The translations under genes were made by a program, and so were the position numbers. From the NCBI RefSeq assembly GCF_910592395.1, contig NC_088310.1:20281501-20345500 (forward strand): 64,000 nt of DNA, written 5' to 3'. This document shows, piece after piece, positions 1 through 12,901 of the stretch (position 1 is the first letter of the stretch; every line of letters starts with the position of its first letter). The notes below the pieces were generated by a model that saw only the letters and a program-made list of their open reading frames with translations, did no database searches and had not been told where the DNA came from. Source of the DNA: Lineus longissimus (taxonomy: Eukaryota > Nemertea > Pilidiophora > Heteronemertea > Lineidae).

Positions 1-31
1 ATATGAATTCCGAATTTCCTCTTTAATTCAG

Positions 32-3000
32 TGACTTCCTGATCATGGTTCTCCGGGACTTGCTGATGAGAAGAAATGATCTCAAATTGATTTTGATGAG
101 TGCCACTCTCAATGCTGACCTGTTCTCGAACTACTTCAATGGTTGTCCTGTCATTGACATTCCAGGTAAGGAAGAAAACAGTTTGCTTGCTCTCCGCGTG
201 GGAGTGATGCGTATCAGTCAAGATGCAGTATAGTTATCAACTATGTTTGAGCAAGGAAGAGCGTGCTCATTTGGTTACACTTTTACTGCTGTGTTGGATC
301 TTGCCTTGACATAGCCACTTGGTTTCAGAGTCTTGCTTGATTTGTCACTCTCTCATTCAATCTTACTCAAGGACACAAATCAGTGGGTTAGGGCAAGATT
401 TTGATGCACCACACAAATTGCAAGCTGATGGGTAGAATACGTCTTGAATCCTATTCATTTTTATTTAGGGAAAACGTTTCCAGTGGATCGATACTTTCTT
501 GAAGATGTCATTGAAAATACAGGGTTTGTAATGGAGGAACACTCCCCTTATGCCAGACCGGTGAAGTTTTCCAATACAAGGAAATTTGAGGAAGACATCA
601 ATGAGGAGCTTGAATCTCTTGCACTAGTGCCGAGAAACTCGCAGGTCAGAGACAACATACAGGATCAGAATCTTCGGATACAGGACTTGTTTGTGAGGTA
701 CTCAGGTAAGCAGATTGTACCCTATATTCTTGAAGTGTCTTCAGCAAAGAATAACCTGACCAGAGGATCAAGATGTAGAGTGGGTCAGCTGGAACTTGTG
801 TATGTTAGAGCTACATTTCTAAGTTTCATCTTTTGCAGACTATAGGAAATCTACTGTGAAGGTGTTGGCGACCATGGACTTTGAGAAGATTAATTATGAT
901 CTGGTCGAACTGCTGTTGGAGTGGATTGCGGAGGGAGACCACGAGGTAGGTTAAACTAGTTAGGGTTGTTCGCCTGCCTTTGTCAGATGTGCCAAGGTCG
1001 TCTTCGTCAGCAACAAACCCACATGTCATGAACCAAGTCTTATAACCTTTCCCTGATCTAGAGAAAGATTTGAACAGATAAATTTTGTTTTGTTTTATAT
1101 GTGTCACCTCTTTTTTGTCTGTGTAAGCTCTTCACTGCCCGTGTAGTTGGCAATTCTGTCTTTGGCTGATATACTTACCAGTATAACAAGATATGTCCAT
1201 CTTTTAATATTGCAGTATCCCCGTGGTGGTGCTGTGCTTGTCTTCTTGCCAGGCTATGCAGAAATAACTACAATGTTTGAACAACTGATGTCAAATCGCC
1301 TCTTTGGAAAGAAACAAAGGTAATATATGAGTTATCAGCTATTTTTCACCTCCTCAGTTAATTTTTATGACAATGGATCTGTATTTTGTTGTCACAGTGT
1401 CAAGTCTACACCAATTAATCTTAATTCTAGTTTCTATCCTTCCTTACAGATTTTCAGTCATACCACTTCATTCATCATTGTCCAGTGAAGAGCAGCATAT
1501 CGTTTTCAAGTAAGTAGTTATTTGATGCCGTTGTTCAAAATGGCCTATACATGTAGTTTATTCTGAACTGTTGCATTAATGTTCTAAGTTGTGCCAAGGT
1601 GGTGTTGGGCGGAGAGTTCAGTTAACTCTAAATAATCACTTTATTTTCAGCCGTCCACGTGAAGGAGTCACCAAAATCGTTCTTGCTACAAATATTGCTG
1701 AGACGTCCATTACTATAGATGACATCATATATGTGATTGACTGTGGCAAAATGAAGGAAAAACGGTAATATCTAGTTGTTTTAGTTTAAACAGACATGAG
1801 ATCCATTTGCTTCACCTGCAGTATTGTGTCTTATCACACTTGAAACTACTTGTAATCTTCTTCAGAGTCCCTAATTGGATAGAAAATACTGCACTGAATG
1901 TCTTGAATTGCATCTCACTTGAAACAAAGTTAGTTTGGGATAAATCTTCACACAGACTGGAATTGTCCATCCAGCATTTTGACAATTCATTCTTTCTTTG
2001 ACAGATTTGATCCGTCCAAAAGTATGGAGAGTCTCGAAACTGTTTGGGTGTCGAGGGCCAATGCAATCCAGCGGGAGGGGCGCGCTGGCAGGGTAGCTTC
2101 AGGCGTCTGCTTCCACTTGTTTACATCACATAGGTTCACTCATCACTTCAGGGAACAACCTATCCCAGGTAAGGGGCCAGAATCGTTTGTTCAAGTTGCC
2201 ATTCAACTCGAGCAGTGATAAGAACTAAGTTCAATTTTCAGATTTTTAATAAGTACAGTAACCCTTTAACTAATTCACAATCTTATTTTCTTTGCAGAAA
2301 TCCAAAGGGCCCCACTGGAGCAAATAGTGTTGAAGATCAAGATTCTGGATTTGTTTAAAGATTGTGACACTGAGGATGTCCTGCACAGGCTCCTTGAACC
2401 ACCCTCACAGGAAAACATCCACTTTGCCATGAAACGTCTGCAAGACTTGGGAGCCCTTGATGAAGAATGGGTAAGAATTCATTTTCATTTCTACTAAGAG
2501 TAAGGTTAATTTCAGATAAACTAGTCAATCGAGGTCGATACTGGTTCATTTCCAGAATGTTTTGATGCATAGGGATGGACTTACATCTGCTCATATCAGA
2601 CAAAGGTGCATTTTGTTGGCAAATGATCAAGAGTCAGTCAAGTAAAAGAGTTGTTTGTTGCTGTGCTCTGGCTGGGGAAATGGTCAGGTGATAAAATAGT
2701 TTAAATCTTTATTCATCTATCTTTTCTAGGGCCTCACCCCACTTGGATACCATCTTGCTTTCCTGCCTGTGGATGTGAGGTAAGTACTGTTTTAAAAATT
2801 CATTCAACAGATTATATTTTAGGTAACCAAGAATTCATTCTAATAGCCTTCCTTTAATTAGGACAAGCAGAAGTTTGATCAGTATCCATTTAATACCCTT
2901 TTCGGCAACTTGGACATCTCTTGATTGCTCCCTTTTTCAAATGGGAACAAGCAAAGTCTCATCAGTGTTGTTTTGTCTGATTTTCAGGATAGGGAAGCTG

Positions 3001-5527
3001 ATGTTATTTGGTGCTATCTTCAGATGCCTAGATCCTGCCTTGACTATTGCTGCTAGCCTCAGCTTCAAGTCACCATTTGTAAGTATAAAGCTTTGTTTGC
3101 ATGACAGCGGAGAGATGCAGCGATTACCATGGACGTCATGAGCTGTTCACGCTATAGTGAGTAAGGTCTCAGTGCTGAAATATTCAATGAGATGACCTTG
3201 CTATGATTCACTGCAAGAGTTAACATCATACCTACGTCTCTGGTGCTATTTCAAATTCCTACATTACAAACTGTTCAAACATGCTTTGGAGTTAAGCCAG
3301 AAATTGGTATAATTCTGTTTTCATTGTAGGTGGCTCCATTTGATAAGAGAGATGACGCCACAAAGAAGAAACTGGAGTTTGCCACTGGCAACAGTGATCA
3401 CCTGACAGTATTACAGGCTTACAAAGGCTGGGTCAGAGCTGGCAAGGGTGGAAACTATGTATCATACTGCTATTGTCAAGAGAACTACCTTTCTATTAAG
3501 ACATTTCAGGTAATGGAACGGTTATGCATGTGTCTTAGTATTGTTAGATTACCTTTGGGGCACATGTGAGCTGAACGCTGAAATTTTTTTCTGACCTTGT
3601 AAGCACAGTGAGAAGGCAAGTCTAGAAATGATATTGGATGTTCTCATATTTCAAGTTCGATTGCAGCCCAAAAAATGAAGATTTTCCCCACTGACCTGTT
3701 CTATTGTTTGAAAACTTTCTTGCTGTCTTTACACAGATGTTGGCCAGCATGAAGCGCCAGTTTGTGGAGCTGCTGTCAGATATTGGTTTCATCAAGAGGG
3801 ATTTATCTGCAAGAGATATAGAGAAGGCAGCCAGAGATGGAGGAGATGGTGTCATTGAATCTACAGGATTTGAGGTGAGACAGTGAAGCAGATTGGGTCT
3901 CTGTCTTCATTTTCTAACTCTAGGGTTGTGACATTACTGTCTATTTCTGTCTGTGTAAAGATCTCAAGGCATGGTGACAGAAAATAGAATGCGTCTTGTC
4001 TAAATTCTGAGAGCATTTGTTGATGTCTGCTTTGTGGTGATGTCTGCATGCTCAGAGTTTACTTAGTTCAGAAATTAAAAATACTGATCCAGTACTTTTC
4101 TCCTTTTTCGTTTTTCAGGCAAATTCCAATTCGGAAAACATCCGTCTGGTTCAGGCAATGTTGTGTGCAGCTCTCTACCCCAACATAGTGCAGGTTATGA
4201 CCCCAGAGCAGAGATATGTGGAGACAGGAGCAGGTGCTATACCAAAAGCACCAAAGCCTGAAGATCTCAAGTTCAAGACCAAGGCAGATGGATATGTAAG
4301 TACAGTGGAACCTCCCTTATAGCAGGCACCTCTCGGGACACCCTCTCTGTTAAGGACACTGCATTGAATACCAAATTGATGATGGCTTGAATAATAAATC
4401 ATAGGTAGAGTAAAGTTCCCAAGCAAAATCCTGAATGTCCATCAAGAGTTATATTGCTGATTCTGTTCTTCAGGTTAACATCCATCCCTCGTCCGTGAAC
4501 TTCCAAGTGCGGTACTATGAAAGCCCGTATCTTGTCTACCATGAAAAGGTCAAGACATCAAGGGTAAGCACATTCACTTTTAAATGAGATCTTGCTACCC
4601 CATCTGCATGTATGAGGCAGTACACCCTGATTAAAAACAAATCCCTTGGGATTATCTGCTAGCTATTTGGTTAAAAGTAGGATATGGCAGTTGAGTACCA
4701 GTTTGGTGAAGTTAGGAGGAGATGGTCCCCCTGAGATGTGAGCTGTTTGGGACGACCTACCCACTATATCCAGGACCCTCCCGCTTTATCGGGTGTAGCT
4801 GTTTGGTGAAGCTGGGAAGAGATGTAAGCTAGTGGGGTCTATCTACGCAACATATATCCATGACCTTCACGCTATGTCGGATTCTTTTAAAACTGAGTAT
4901 GCTCCTTTTAAATTTCAGGTATTTCTTCGGGACTGCAGCATGGTCTCGCCATACTCCCTGGTCTTGTTTGGAGGAGGAACGGTCTCCATCGATCTAGATC
5001 GCCTCCAGTTCATTCTCTCCCTAGATGAAGGCTGGATACGATTTCAGGTACAATCTCTTCAGGTAAGCGATTGTGATACATGTGCCCTAAAATTGTCTTG
5101 CTAAACTGATCGAAGATAGTGGTATGTAATTCTACAACATACATGAAGGTCAGTTGGGTTTGCCACAGCACTGACACAAGACTTGTGACAAGAGCTCCGA
5201 GTTTGTTTGTGAGAGTTGGAAAGAGGAATAGTCCTCACTCTTCACTTGTGTCCTTAAATGAGGCCAAGACCAATATTTCTTGTGCTTGACTGTCTTGTCT
5301 GGCAGAGCATGTCATAGCCATGAAAAGTTGTTTGTGTTGTGAAAAACCTGGAATGTCACTGACATTTTACTGATCCTTTTCAGGTTGCTGAACTGATTCG
5401 AGAATTACGACAGGAACTAGACCAGATGTTGGAGGACAAGATTGAGAACCCCGACATTGATTTGTGCTTGTGCACGAAAGGCAGCATGATCATCAGTGCA
5501 ATTATAAAACTTGTTACAACACAGTGA
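32..5527 (+). CDS. DHX57: DHX57-like DEAH-box ATP-dependent RNA helicase, 3' part (5' end outside window)
   Basis: Sixteen exons join in frame: 32-165, 469-705, 839-945, 1216-1319, 1450-1509, 1651-1764, 2005-2168, 2298-2470, 2730-2779, 2988-3078, 3330-3509, 3737-3874, 4119-4295, 4474-4563, 4919-5062, 5384-5527. They give 701 residues up to TGA at 5525-5527, all at GT-AG sites. Visible helicase motifs are LILMSATLN (motif III), VFLPGYAEI (motif IV), [12 protein letters not shown] (motif V) and QREGRAGR (motif VI). The winged-helix/HA2 region ([20 protein letters not shown]) and the OB-fold follow, with [19 protein letters not shown] and [17 protein letters not shown]. From memory of the families, the C-terminal half fits DHX57 better than DHX29 or DHX36. 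The DEAH box, Walker A and the DHX57 N-terminal UBA and zinc-finger regions would lie upstream of the window. Inferred role: ATP-driven RNA unwinding; the substrate is unknown. Confidence 0.93.
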
Positions 5528-6213
5528 TACTGGTCTTGCATGTCTTGTCACAGAAGAATTTACATTTTTCGCCGACACAGTGAATGATTCATGAGCATCA
5601 CAGTGCTATAACTGACTCACAACGTCAACATATTTTAAGAATATGCGAGAAGAGTCTGTCAAGAGGAAATGAACATTCAATTCGAAATAGTGTATCCGAA
5701 ACACAAGGTATTTCATTTGCCCTTATAAATTTACTTCCGAGAAATCACAAGTCTGTGCTTCATAGGGAATGTTGCAACCATGTCTTTCGATACGATGGAT
5801 TAAAGTTTTGACCTATCAGATTATAGTCTTTATTGTTCATTTTTCTGGCCTGATGTTATCAAGTCATAGGTGGGGGGTTTTCGCGATACTCTTAATTTGC
5901 TTCCGTGGACGTTTTCATCCAGATATTGTCAGGACGCAACTAATACAGCAAGGTATCAATATCTATTCTAAAGGCTTGAACTAAACAAGGACAATACAAT
6001 TCAACTGCTTTTTGGACCACTTCCACATTTTGCACCAACCATGCCATCAGAACAAGGCAGGTACATGCAGTTCGAGGTCAACATGGTGTGGACATATATA
6101 TCATATATATCATATTGGTGTGGACATATATCATATTGGGCGATACGAATCAAGACTAGCAAATGCTTTTACATGCACTTGAATCTTGTACAGAAAGGCG
6201 AAGTGTAAATAAA
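5528..6213 (+). other. DHX57 3' UTR with two candidate poly-A signals
   Basis: After the DHX57 stop codon there is no supported coding sequence. Candidate poly-A hexamers are ATTAAA at 5799-5804 and AATAAA at 6208-6213. A short repeat built on GTGGACATATATCATATTGG lies around 6085-6140. The further signal lies only about 40 bp from a minus-strand AATAAA at 6251-6256, so two convergent 3' ends may nearly meet here. Confidence 0.5.
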
Positions 6214-6260
6214 TGCACATGGAGTTTTAGGTAAAAGCATTTTGCCATTATTTATTCACA

Positions 6261-6626
6261 TCAGCCCTTATTGCACATTTTATGTGCCATACTCCAGCAC
6301 ACCATTGTATATTTCAAGGTGCAATCCACTCCTCGGATTGAGAACTGCATTGAGCAGGGGGGGGGGGGGGGGGGGGGTGGTACTGTGCCAGTACCAGTGA
6401 ACACATTCCACATTGTGAATTTGGGAATGGGGTGTCCAGGCTTTTGGTAATCTGGATCCTTTACCAAAATGAAGATGTGCACAGATCCTCGCATGAAGAT
6501 GTGCACAGATCCTCGCATCTTCTCTGGTATCAAACAATTGGGTGATCTCTCAACTTCCCATGTTCCCATGGCTGAATAATCACTTGGAACAGACATAGAA
6601 TTCTCTTGCAAACCAGCATCATCACA
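6261..6626 (-). CDS. Unidentified candidate terminal exon with a polyproline run (minus strand)
   Basis: An open frame of 122 codons follows a good minus-strand acceptor (TGGTTTCACAG) and ends in TGA at 6261-6263. A minus-strand AATAAA follows at 6256-6251. The sequence starts CDDAGLQENSMSVPSDYS. It contains an exact tandem pair of 24-bp units encoding the octapeptide MRGSVHIF, and a run of prolines coded by the 21-base G tract on the plus strand. No family is recognised. It may be the last exon of a minus-strand gene covering 6-25 kb. Chance openness cannot be excluded, because a homopolymer tract is a poor place for a conserved reading frame. Confidence 0.25.
   Translation of the reverse strand, partial: CDDAGLQENSMSVPSDYSAMGTWEVERSPNCLIPEKMRGSVHIFMRGSVHIFILVKDPDYQKPGHPIPKFTMWNVFTGTGTVPPPPPPPPCSMQFSIRGVDCTLKYTMVCWSMAHKMCNKG
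6357..6377. repeat. Poly-G homopolymer, 21 bases
   Basis: An uninterrupted run of 21 G on the plus strand. Its length in the assembly may be unreliable, which matters for the reading frame of the overlapping minus-strand open frame. Confidence 0.95.
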
Positions 6627-6908
6627 CTGTGAAACCATTATTGACATCAATCTCAACAACAAAAAGATTATATGCAAGGACTACTTTGGGAAAGCATGCA
6701 TATATGTGGATTCTCTCGAGTTGAGCCGATTTCACACTGTAATGATGTGGAAAAAAGTAGTTGAAAGATCACCCGTACAAGCCAAAAGAAGTCGTCATAA
6801 AAGAAGTCAAGATTTCTTATAGTTTTCATTTAGTTTATTTTGATTTTAAATTTAATTCAAAAACTTTTTTAAATAGAAAAGTCTTTCATTATGAAATATT
6901 TTCAACTT

Positions 6909-7085
6909 TTAATGTTTTACAAGTTTTCATGGAAAAATAACCATTTACCTCATTCAAAGTTTTACACGTGCTGAAAAGTCACTTTAATTTCATCATTAAT
7001 GTTTTACAAGTTTTTCATGGAAAAATAACCATTTACCTCATTCAAAGTTTTACACGTGCTGAAAAGTCACCTTGATTTCATCATA
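6909..7085. repeat. Tandem duplication, period about 87 bp, two copies
   Basis: AATGTTTTACAAG starts at 6911 and again at 6998. Each is followed by near-identical sequence through TTTACACGTGCTGAAAAGTCAC. The copies differ by single bases and one inserted T. Confidence 0.9.
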
Positions 7086-7089
7086 AATC

Positions 7090-9090
7090 TTTCAGTTTCA
7101 AAGATCATCATAAGCGAACAGAGTAACAGTTTAATTCAGCAAACACCGATCTCACAGTACACTAACTAGAATTTCAATTTTACAGTTGGCATTTGTTTTG
7201 AAACATCTTTCCTAAAATGAATTGAGCAATTCGTATCAATGACCAAAAAGTGTCGGGGTAATGCTGCGAGCCGGATACCCAACCCTAACTCCCTCGTTTT
7301 TCTTTATTTCGAGGGAGGGGGAGGTACGATTTCCCAGTGCTCTGACCAGCGAAGGTGTTGTCTCACCCCCCTGACAAAAAAAATGTTTTTGCTTTCCTAA
7401 GTTACAAAAAATATATTTATCTTGTTGGACCAGCATCTTACTTATTTGCAATTCATACACTTATCATATGCCTGCCTTTCCTTCCTTGCTCCAGATATCA
7501 CAACATCTACTGTAGTAATCACCACCTAAGGAAGCAATGGATTAGTACAACACACAAGTATCAAGCAGATACTCAATACAGCAAAGATTACAATCACCTG
7601 AAGCGGTGCAATACACATTAGTTATGGAAGAGTTACATCGAAGAAGTATTACAACAACTTGCCTGAGAACATTATCTAAAGACAAGTAGGCCTTCTAAAT
7701 TGCCAATCAATGGAAAGCTGAACCATGCTTAGATCATTTCTACAGAACAGCAAGAAAATAACCTCGTCAGTTTCCAAACACAAATTGTCCACAAAGTAAT
7801 AACTATTGACAAAGTAATAACTCTATTTGCAAGAAGCAACAATAGTCATTTTACTTATCTGTGAAACATTTCTAAACCGATATCTTTTACTCTCTAGCCA
7901 CTTATCTTAAGAATAACTGCTCTCCCTTATCGCAAACATCTACTGGACTGGATGATTGGATGGCCAAATCTGATGGAACAAGAATTAGGATATGCACAAG
8001 AATACAAGTGTATTGTCATGTCGTAGACAAAAAGGAAGAAGGCAGACTACTGCATGTTTTTTCAATGACGCATACTGGCTTAAGTTTAGTACGCAAGCAA
8101 AGTTGTCAGAAATTAGGTCAATTAGTATCAAGAACTGATCTACATTGAGATAGCATAGTATAGCATATTACATGTATTGCAAATGATGGTAGCAAAATTC
8201 ATCAAAGATGTGCTGAATCAGCAACAACTGAAACTCTTGTCAGTGTGTTAGTGGATGAACAATACATTGTACTTACTCAAGCATCTCTTACCAAGAAGTA
8301 CAGCAACCACACAGTGGTCATATATATATGAACTATTAGTAGTACTACAAAGTAGGTACATGAAGTTGCTTACTTGGAATATTTCTATAAACCTTTTTTA
8401 CCCCACATTGGACAATGAGAATTCCAACTTACTTGTTTTCATCGAACTTCGTGTTGAACCACATTTTCAACTGAACTAATTTCTTGTTAATGCAAACTAC
8501 AAATTTTGCTTGCCAAGGCAACGCAACTTCAGTAAGGATACATTGTTTGTTATTTTATTAATTCAGCATAATTGGAGCATCTCTCACCGTTAGTTACTCA
8601 ATCCACCAACAGCTCACCGAAATGCCCAAAGATGCACAGAAATGGATCAAAATTAATTGAATGAATTACATTTTCCATAATTCACAGCTTAGTTGTAAAC
8701 TACTACAAGGTTGGGTAAATTATTTTTTAAAGACCACTTATCTGCAGTATCAATGCAATGCAAGATTACATTTAGGGATACAAGTACATGTGCTTACTGC
8801 CAGGACCAAGACTAAAGGTAGTGGCTAAATAGTACTCACAAGTACTTACTTTTGTTCTTATATTTCACCATTTAAGTCCAACAATATTTACAAAACCACA
8901 CACAGTGGCCCAAGAGAAATTCCATATACATGTAGATATACCGACTCAGAAATGAATACTTAACTTTGTACTGCAAGTGCTTCTATAACACAATGTGAAC
9001 ATTAGAAATACTTGGTACTTACTTCAATAGTGTAAACTGTAAAAGAATTTCCGAGAAGAATTTCTAGGATTTGCAGAAGATATTTGTGTT
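7090..9090. other. AT-rich region with no recognisable gene
   Basis: Only short open frames lie here on either strand, and none has family motifs. A phrase near CTCAATCCACCAACAGCTCAC recurs at about 8600, 9265 and (shortened) 9915, so part of the region is a diverged dispersed repeat. Several minus-strand GTAAGTACTT sequences (for example near 8846 and 9020) could be splice donors, but no convincing exon goes with them. Confidence 0.4.
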
Positions 9091-9230
9091 AGGCTGCATG
9101 GTGAAGTTGAAAACACTTATAACTTGAATGTTTTGTTTTTAGAAACCATACGATTTGTTCAGGCTGCATGGTGAAGTTGAATAGACTTGTAAATTGAATG
9201 CTTTGTTCTTATAAACCATACGATTTGTTC
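9091..9230. repeat. Tandem duplication, period 70 bp, two copies
   Basis: AGGCTGCATGGTGAAGTTGA begins at 9091 and again at 9161. The copies stay similar through ACCATACGATTTGTTC. Confidence 0.9.
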
Positions 9231-10390
9231 AGCAACTTTGAAACATCTCTCACTGTCGGTTACTCAATCCACCAACAGCTCACAGAAACGCCCAAAGATG
9301 CTTTGAAATGTTGCAAGCCAACACCAAGAACACCCTGCAAGTGTAACTTGCACGAAGATATTCAGTCAAATAACATAAACCTGTTTCCCTTCCGAAACCT
9401 TGAAATGTACATTTCGTGTGTGCAAGTTCTATATATTTTTGATTAATTGTGCACACAGCCTACACATCACTGTAATCGTGTAAAAGTAGAATTATTCATA
9501 TGGACAAACATGCCACCAATCAAATACTGTCCCTAGTCAAAAGAGGATATCAGAGCACCACCATGGATTCTTACTAAATTCACTTTAAATTCGGCATTTA
9601 TCAATATTGCATTTCTTCCCCAATAGAAATTTCCCTAAGACAGGAATTTTAGAATTAGAAATCAAAATACAATACAATCACAGTATGCATCACAGACATT
9701 GAATTATCACAGGAAAAGTGTATCACAGTTTAGAGAATGCTATGCAAGTATCACAGAAAGGTGAAAAACATCTTCAAAGAAAAGTTCTTGCATTATGAAA
9801 TACATCTTGCACCAGATGCAAAATCAATCATCCATACATCAATCAATCAATCGTCCTCAACATACATCATCCAATGCAGAAAACTGTGAAAACCAAATTA
9901 ATCCCGTCGCCGCCAGCTACTCAATCCACCAACATTGATAAGATCAACAAGGCTAACCCAGATTCTACATTGGACTCCGTACCAATATTTCCTTCGATCC
10001 AACACCAAGAAGACCGGCAATCCTGATCCTACACTTCCTTCACAGCAACACGTATGATCCTACCAATCCAAAGATTTCCTCTAATCCCCGAAAAAGATGG
10101 AAGACCAAATCCAAATCCGATCCCTGCAATCCCTCTGAACCAATTTCCCTGCTAGCCTGCGATCCCCAAGTAACATTCATGATCTGCGCTCGTTTCCTAC
10201 GATTATGCGACTACCATTCGTGATCTCGGCACTTTTATCCTACGTGTATGCAATTACTCGCCACTACCAATTCACCCATGCGCAATCTTTCCCGCATTAA
10301 CTTCGCGATATCGTAGAGGCCGCCTAATGAACTCTTTACATGGACCATTCTCAGTACCGCAGACAGCATTCTTTTACCAGCCTATAGAAA
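9231..10390. other. Non-genic stretch with a diverged copy of the 8.6-kb repeat
   Basis: The segment at about 9235-9310 repeats the one at about 8575-8640, with the shared phrase TACTCAATCCACCAACAGCTC and substitutions around it. A short ATCAATCAATCAATC run lies near 9838. No open frame here shows family motifs. Confidence 0.4.
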
Positions 10391-10570
10391 GTATGATCTG
10401 AAAGAAATAGATAATCCCCACCCACGATACCCAGTATTTTCGAAGCAATAGTGTAAAACATTTTGGTTTAGTTACGAGTACTAAACAAGCAAGGTTTGTT
10501 ATGTTTATTCATTCAAGCGAAAACTTTAAATGAGATTTTTCAAGTGTTAACATTAATATATCAGAATGTG

Positions 10571-10646
10571 TGAAGTTACTTTAAAGAGAATTTTATGGAA
10601 CTGAAAGAGTGAAGTTACTTTGAAGAGAATTTTATGGAACTGAAAA
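10571..10646. repeat. Tandem duplication, period 39 bp, two copies
   Basis: TGAAGTTACTTT.AAGAGAATTTTATGGAACTGAAA occurs twice in direct succession with one substitution. Confidence 0.9.
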
Positions 10647-12851
10647 AAGTAAGTCTTTATTATTATCTTATTATTGGATTCAAGCAATAATTCGCAATTA
10701 AAACTGCAAGAAAATAATGAAGATGTTACCAAATAGATCTTTACAGATCTTTCACTTGGGACACCAATTCGCCACTCCGCCATCAAGGAACATTGCATCG
10801 CCACAAAAAGGGATGTTGAAGAGAGCTGGGGATAACCACTTCACGGAAGGTCGAGCCAAGGAAAACCATGGGTACGTATTGTGACATCACTTTTTAAGGA
10901 CTATCAATGCTCACTGGCACATCATGGCACACGGGACTTTCAGAAGTAGACCAATTCCCGTTTTCTTTTGTCAGCCACCAGCACAGGTCTGAAACAAACT
11001 AGCATTAACCCTCCCAAACATCCCCATTTACGCAGGTAACTTGACCAGGCAACATCATCAATCAGTATTAATTATTAATATTACAATTGCGATTAGACCG
11101 TTATAAAAAGCTCTTAGAACTGTTCACAAATTATCAGTATGACCAAGAACTACTTTGAAGGAATCTCAGTTATAAGAGAAATCATGAAACAGCGAATTGC
11201 AAATGAAAAGGGTACCATAACCATCCGGGTGTCAGCAACAACTTTCAATTCTTGGCACTGTAGGGAGAAGACACGATGGAACAAGGCTTGAAGCCATGCA
11301 ACTCAAAAGACTACGGACTTCTTTGTTGGCTGCGATGATGGGAACAATCTGTTTTGGGACAGTGTAGGTGGTGAACAGCAGGGAGCTACTGGGAGGTACA
11401 GCGATATCTCCAGGATGCATAACATGTTTGTAGGTCACGATGCGAAGACTTGCGCAAGGAGGATCAACCGTTTTGGATGTCAAAGCAAATGGTTTTCAAC
11501 CTCTTGGAGCATCTGTAATAAACTGGAGAATCATTTTCCCATTCCCCGCCCAACATTCATACAAATCAAACAATTCATTTCATGGTTTTCACAAATTTCA
11601 TTCACTACAGAGTAATGGTTTACTATCAAGGAAATATAAATGTTAAGTTCGATCATCAAAATGTTAGGATACACCAATATTTAGAAGGAAAATGAGATAG
11701 CAAGCGGTTTAATTAACAAATGATGAACAGCACTTTAATTTCGGTAGAAATTTTAAGTATGATCAACAAGGATAAAATATACCATGGAAGAAATCCTTCG
11801 TCAAAAGCTTTCAAGGATGTCATAAACGCCATGTGAACCATAGGACCCGGAATCAATTGGCTTTCTTGAAACCAGCGCTTGTTGCGACTGCATAGTGTGT
11901 GGCTGAAGAGTACACCGTTCGCCAGGTGGATCACGAGTCGAGGCCATGGAAGATATTTTTCAGCCATTTGATGGATAGGTTATCGGCTAATGTAGATCAT
12001 TTACAGCTCAAAGCACAGATCTGTTCCACCAGAAAGGGCAGTATTCTTGATACATGTTGGCGACTTGTGTGGGCAGCCTGGGGATGGTGCGTGGTTGGGA
12101 CGACTTGTTTCGGCTAAGGAATTGGAACATGTTCGATATCAGGATTTCCAGCGAGGCGACACGGAACTTGTGTTTTACCACCTTCAAAGTATCTGTAATA
12201 AACAAAGAGTAATCCCCCTCCCCTGAACTGTTCATTTCACAAAGAATAGGTATTATCAAGACTTCTCAAGGATTACAGTTACACACCTATCTACTTGGTA
12301 TCTAAAAGACTATCATCAATCATGATTCATAAATGAAGTAGAGATGACATTAATCATTAATAAAGATAAAGTGATACCATTCCAAGACCTTCTTTTCACA
12401 GGGGCGACATGATTTTAAGAGACCAGTCATCGATCAGAGGTCTTGCACTTTATTCACACATCATCGTTGAAAACAGAGCAGACAAACAGGACCATGAGTG
12501 GGGTCTTCACAGGACGAATGGGATACTTTTTGAACAAGAGGCTAGCCCATCAGCTTGACGTTTTGAGGTAAGGATGTTTTCTCTGAAGTCTCACTTCACT
12601 TTTCATTTCTAAGGATCTGCAATAAATGGGAAAATGACTTCCCCCAAACCCCCAACTCACAACAGAATATTACTTCATGACAATGCGGATGATATGAATT
12701 AATTTCTAGATGAAGACAAGTTAGTGCATGTAATTGAACCACAAATCTGTTTCAAAACACGAAAGTTATCAGCAATTGTTCGGTTTTATGGCAGAAGATT
12801 ATAGGTGCACACCAACTGACAACAAAAAGTGTACGTTCAAAATCAAACTTG

Positions 12852-12901
12852 TAGAAAAGACTGGATACCATTACTGTAGAAAAGACTGGATACCATTACT
12901 G
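12852..12901. repeat. Perfect 25-bp tandem duplication
   Basis: Two exact copies of a 25-base unit starting TAGAAAAGACTGGATACC lie back to back. Confidence 0.95.

Noticed and set aside
11232-11483. 83-codon minus-strand open frame following a splice-acceptor module
   Set aside because: An in-frame stop lies between the acceptor at 11512 and the open frame, so it cannot be a simple coding exon.
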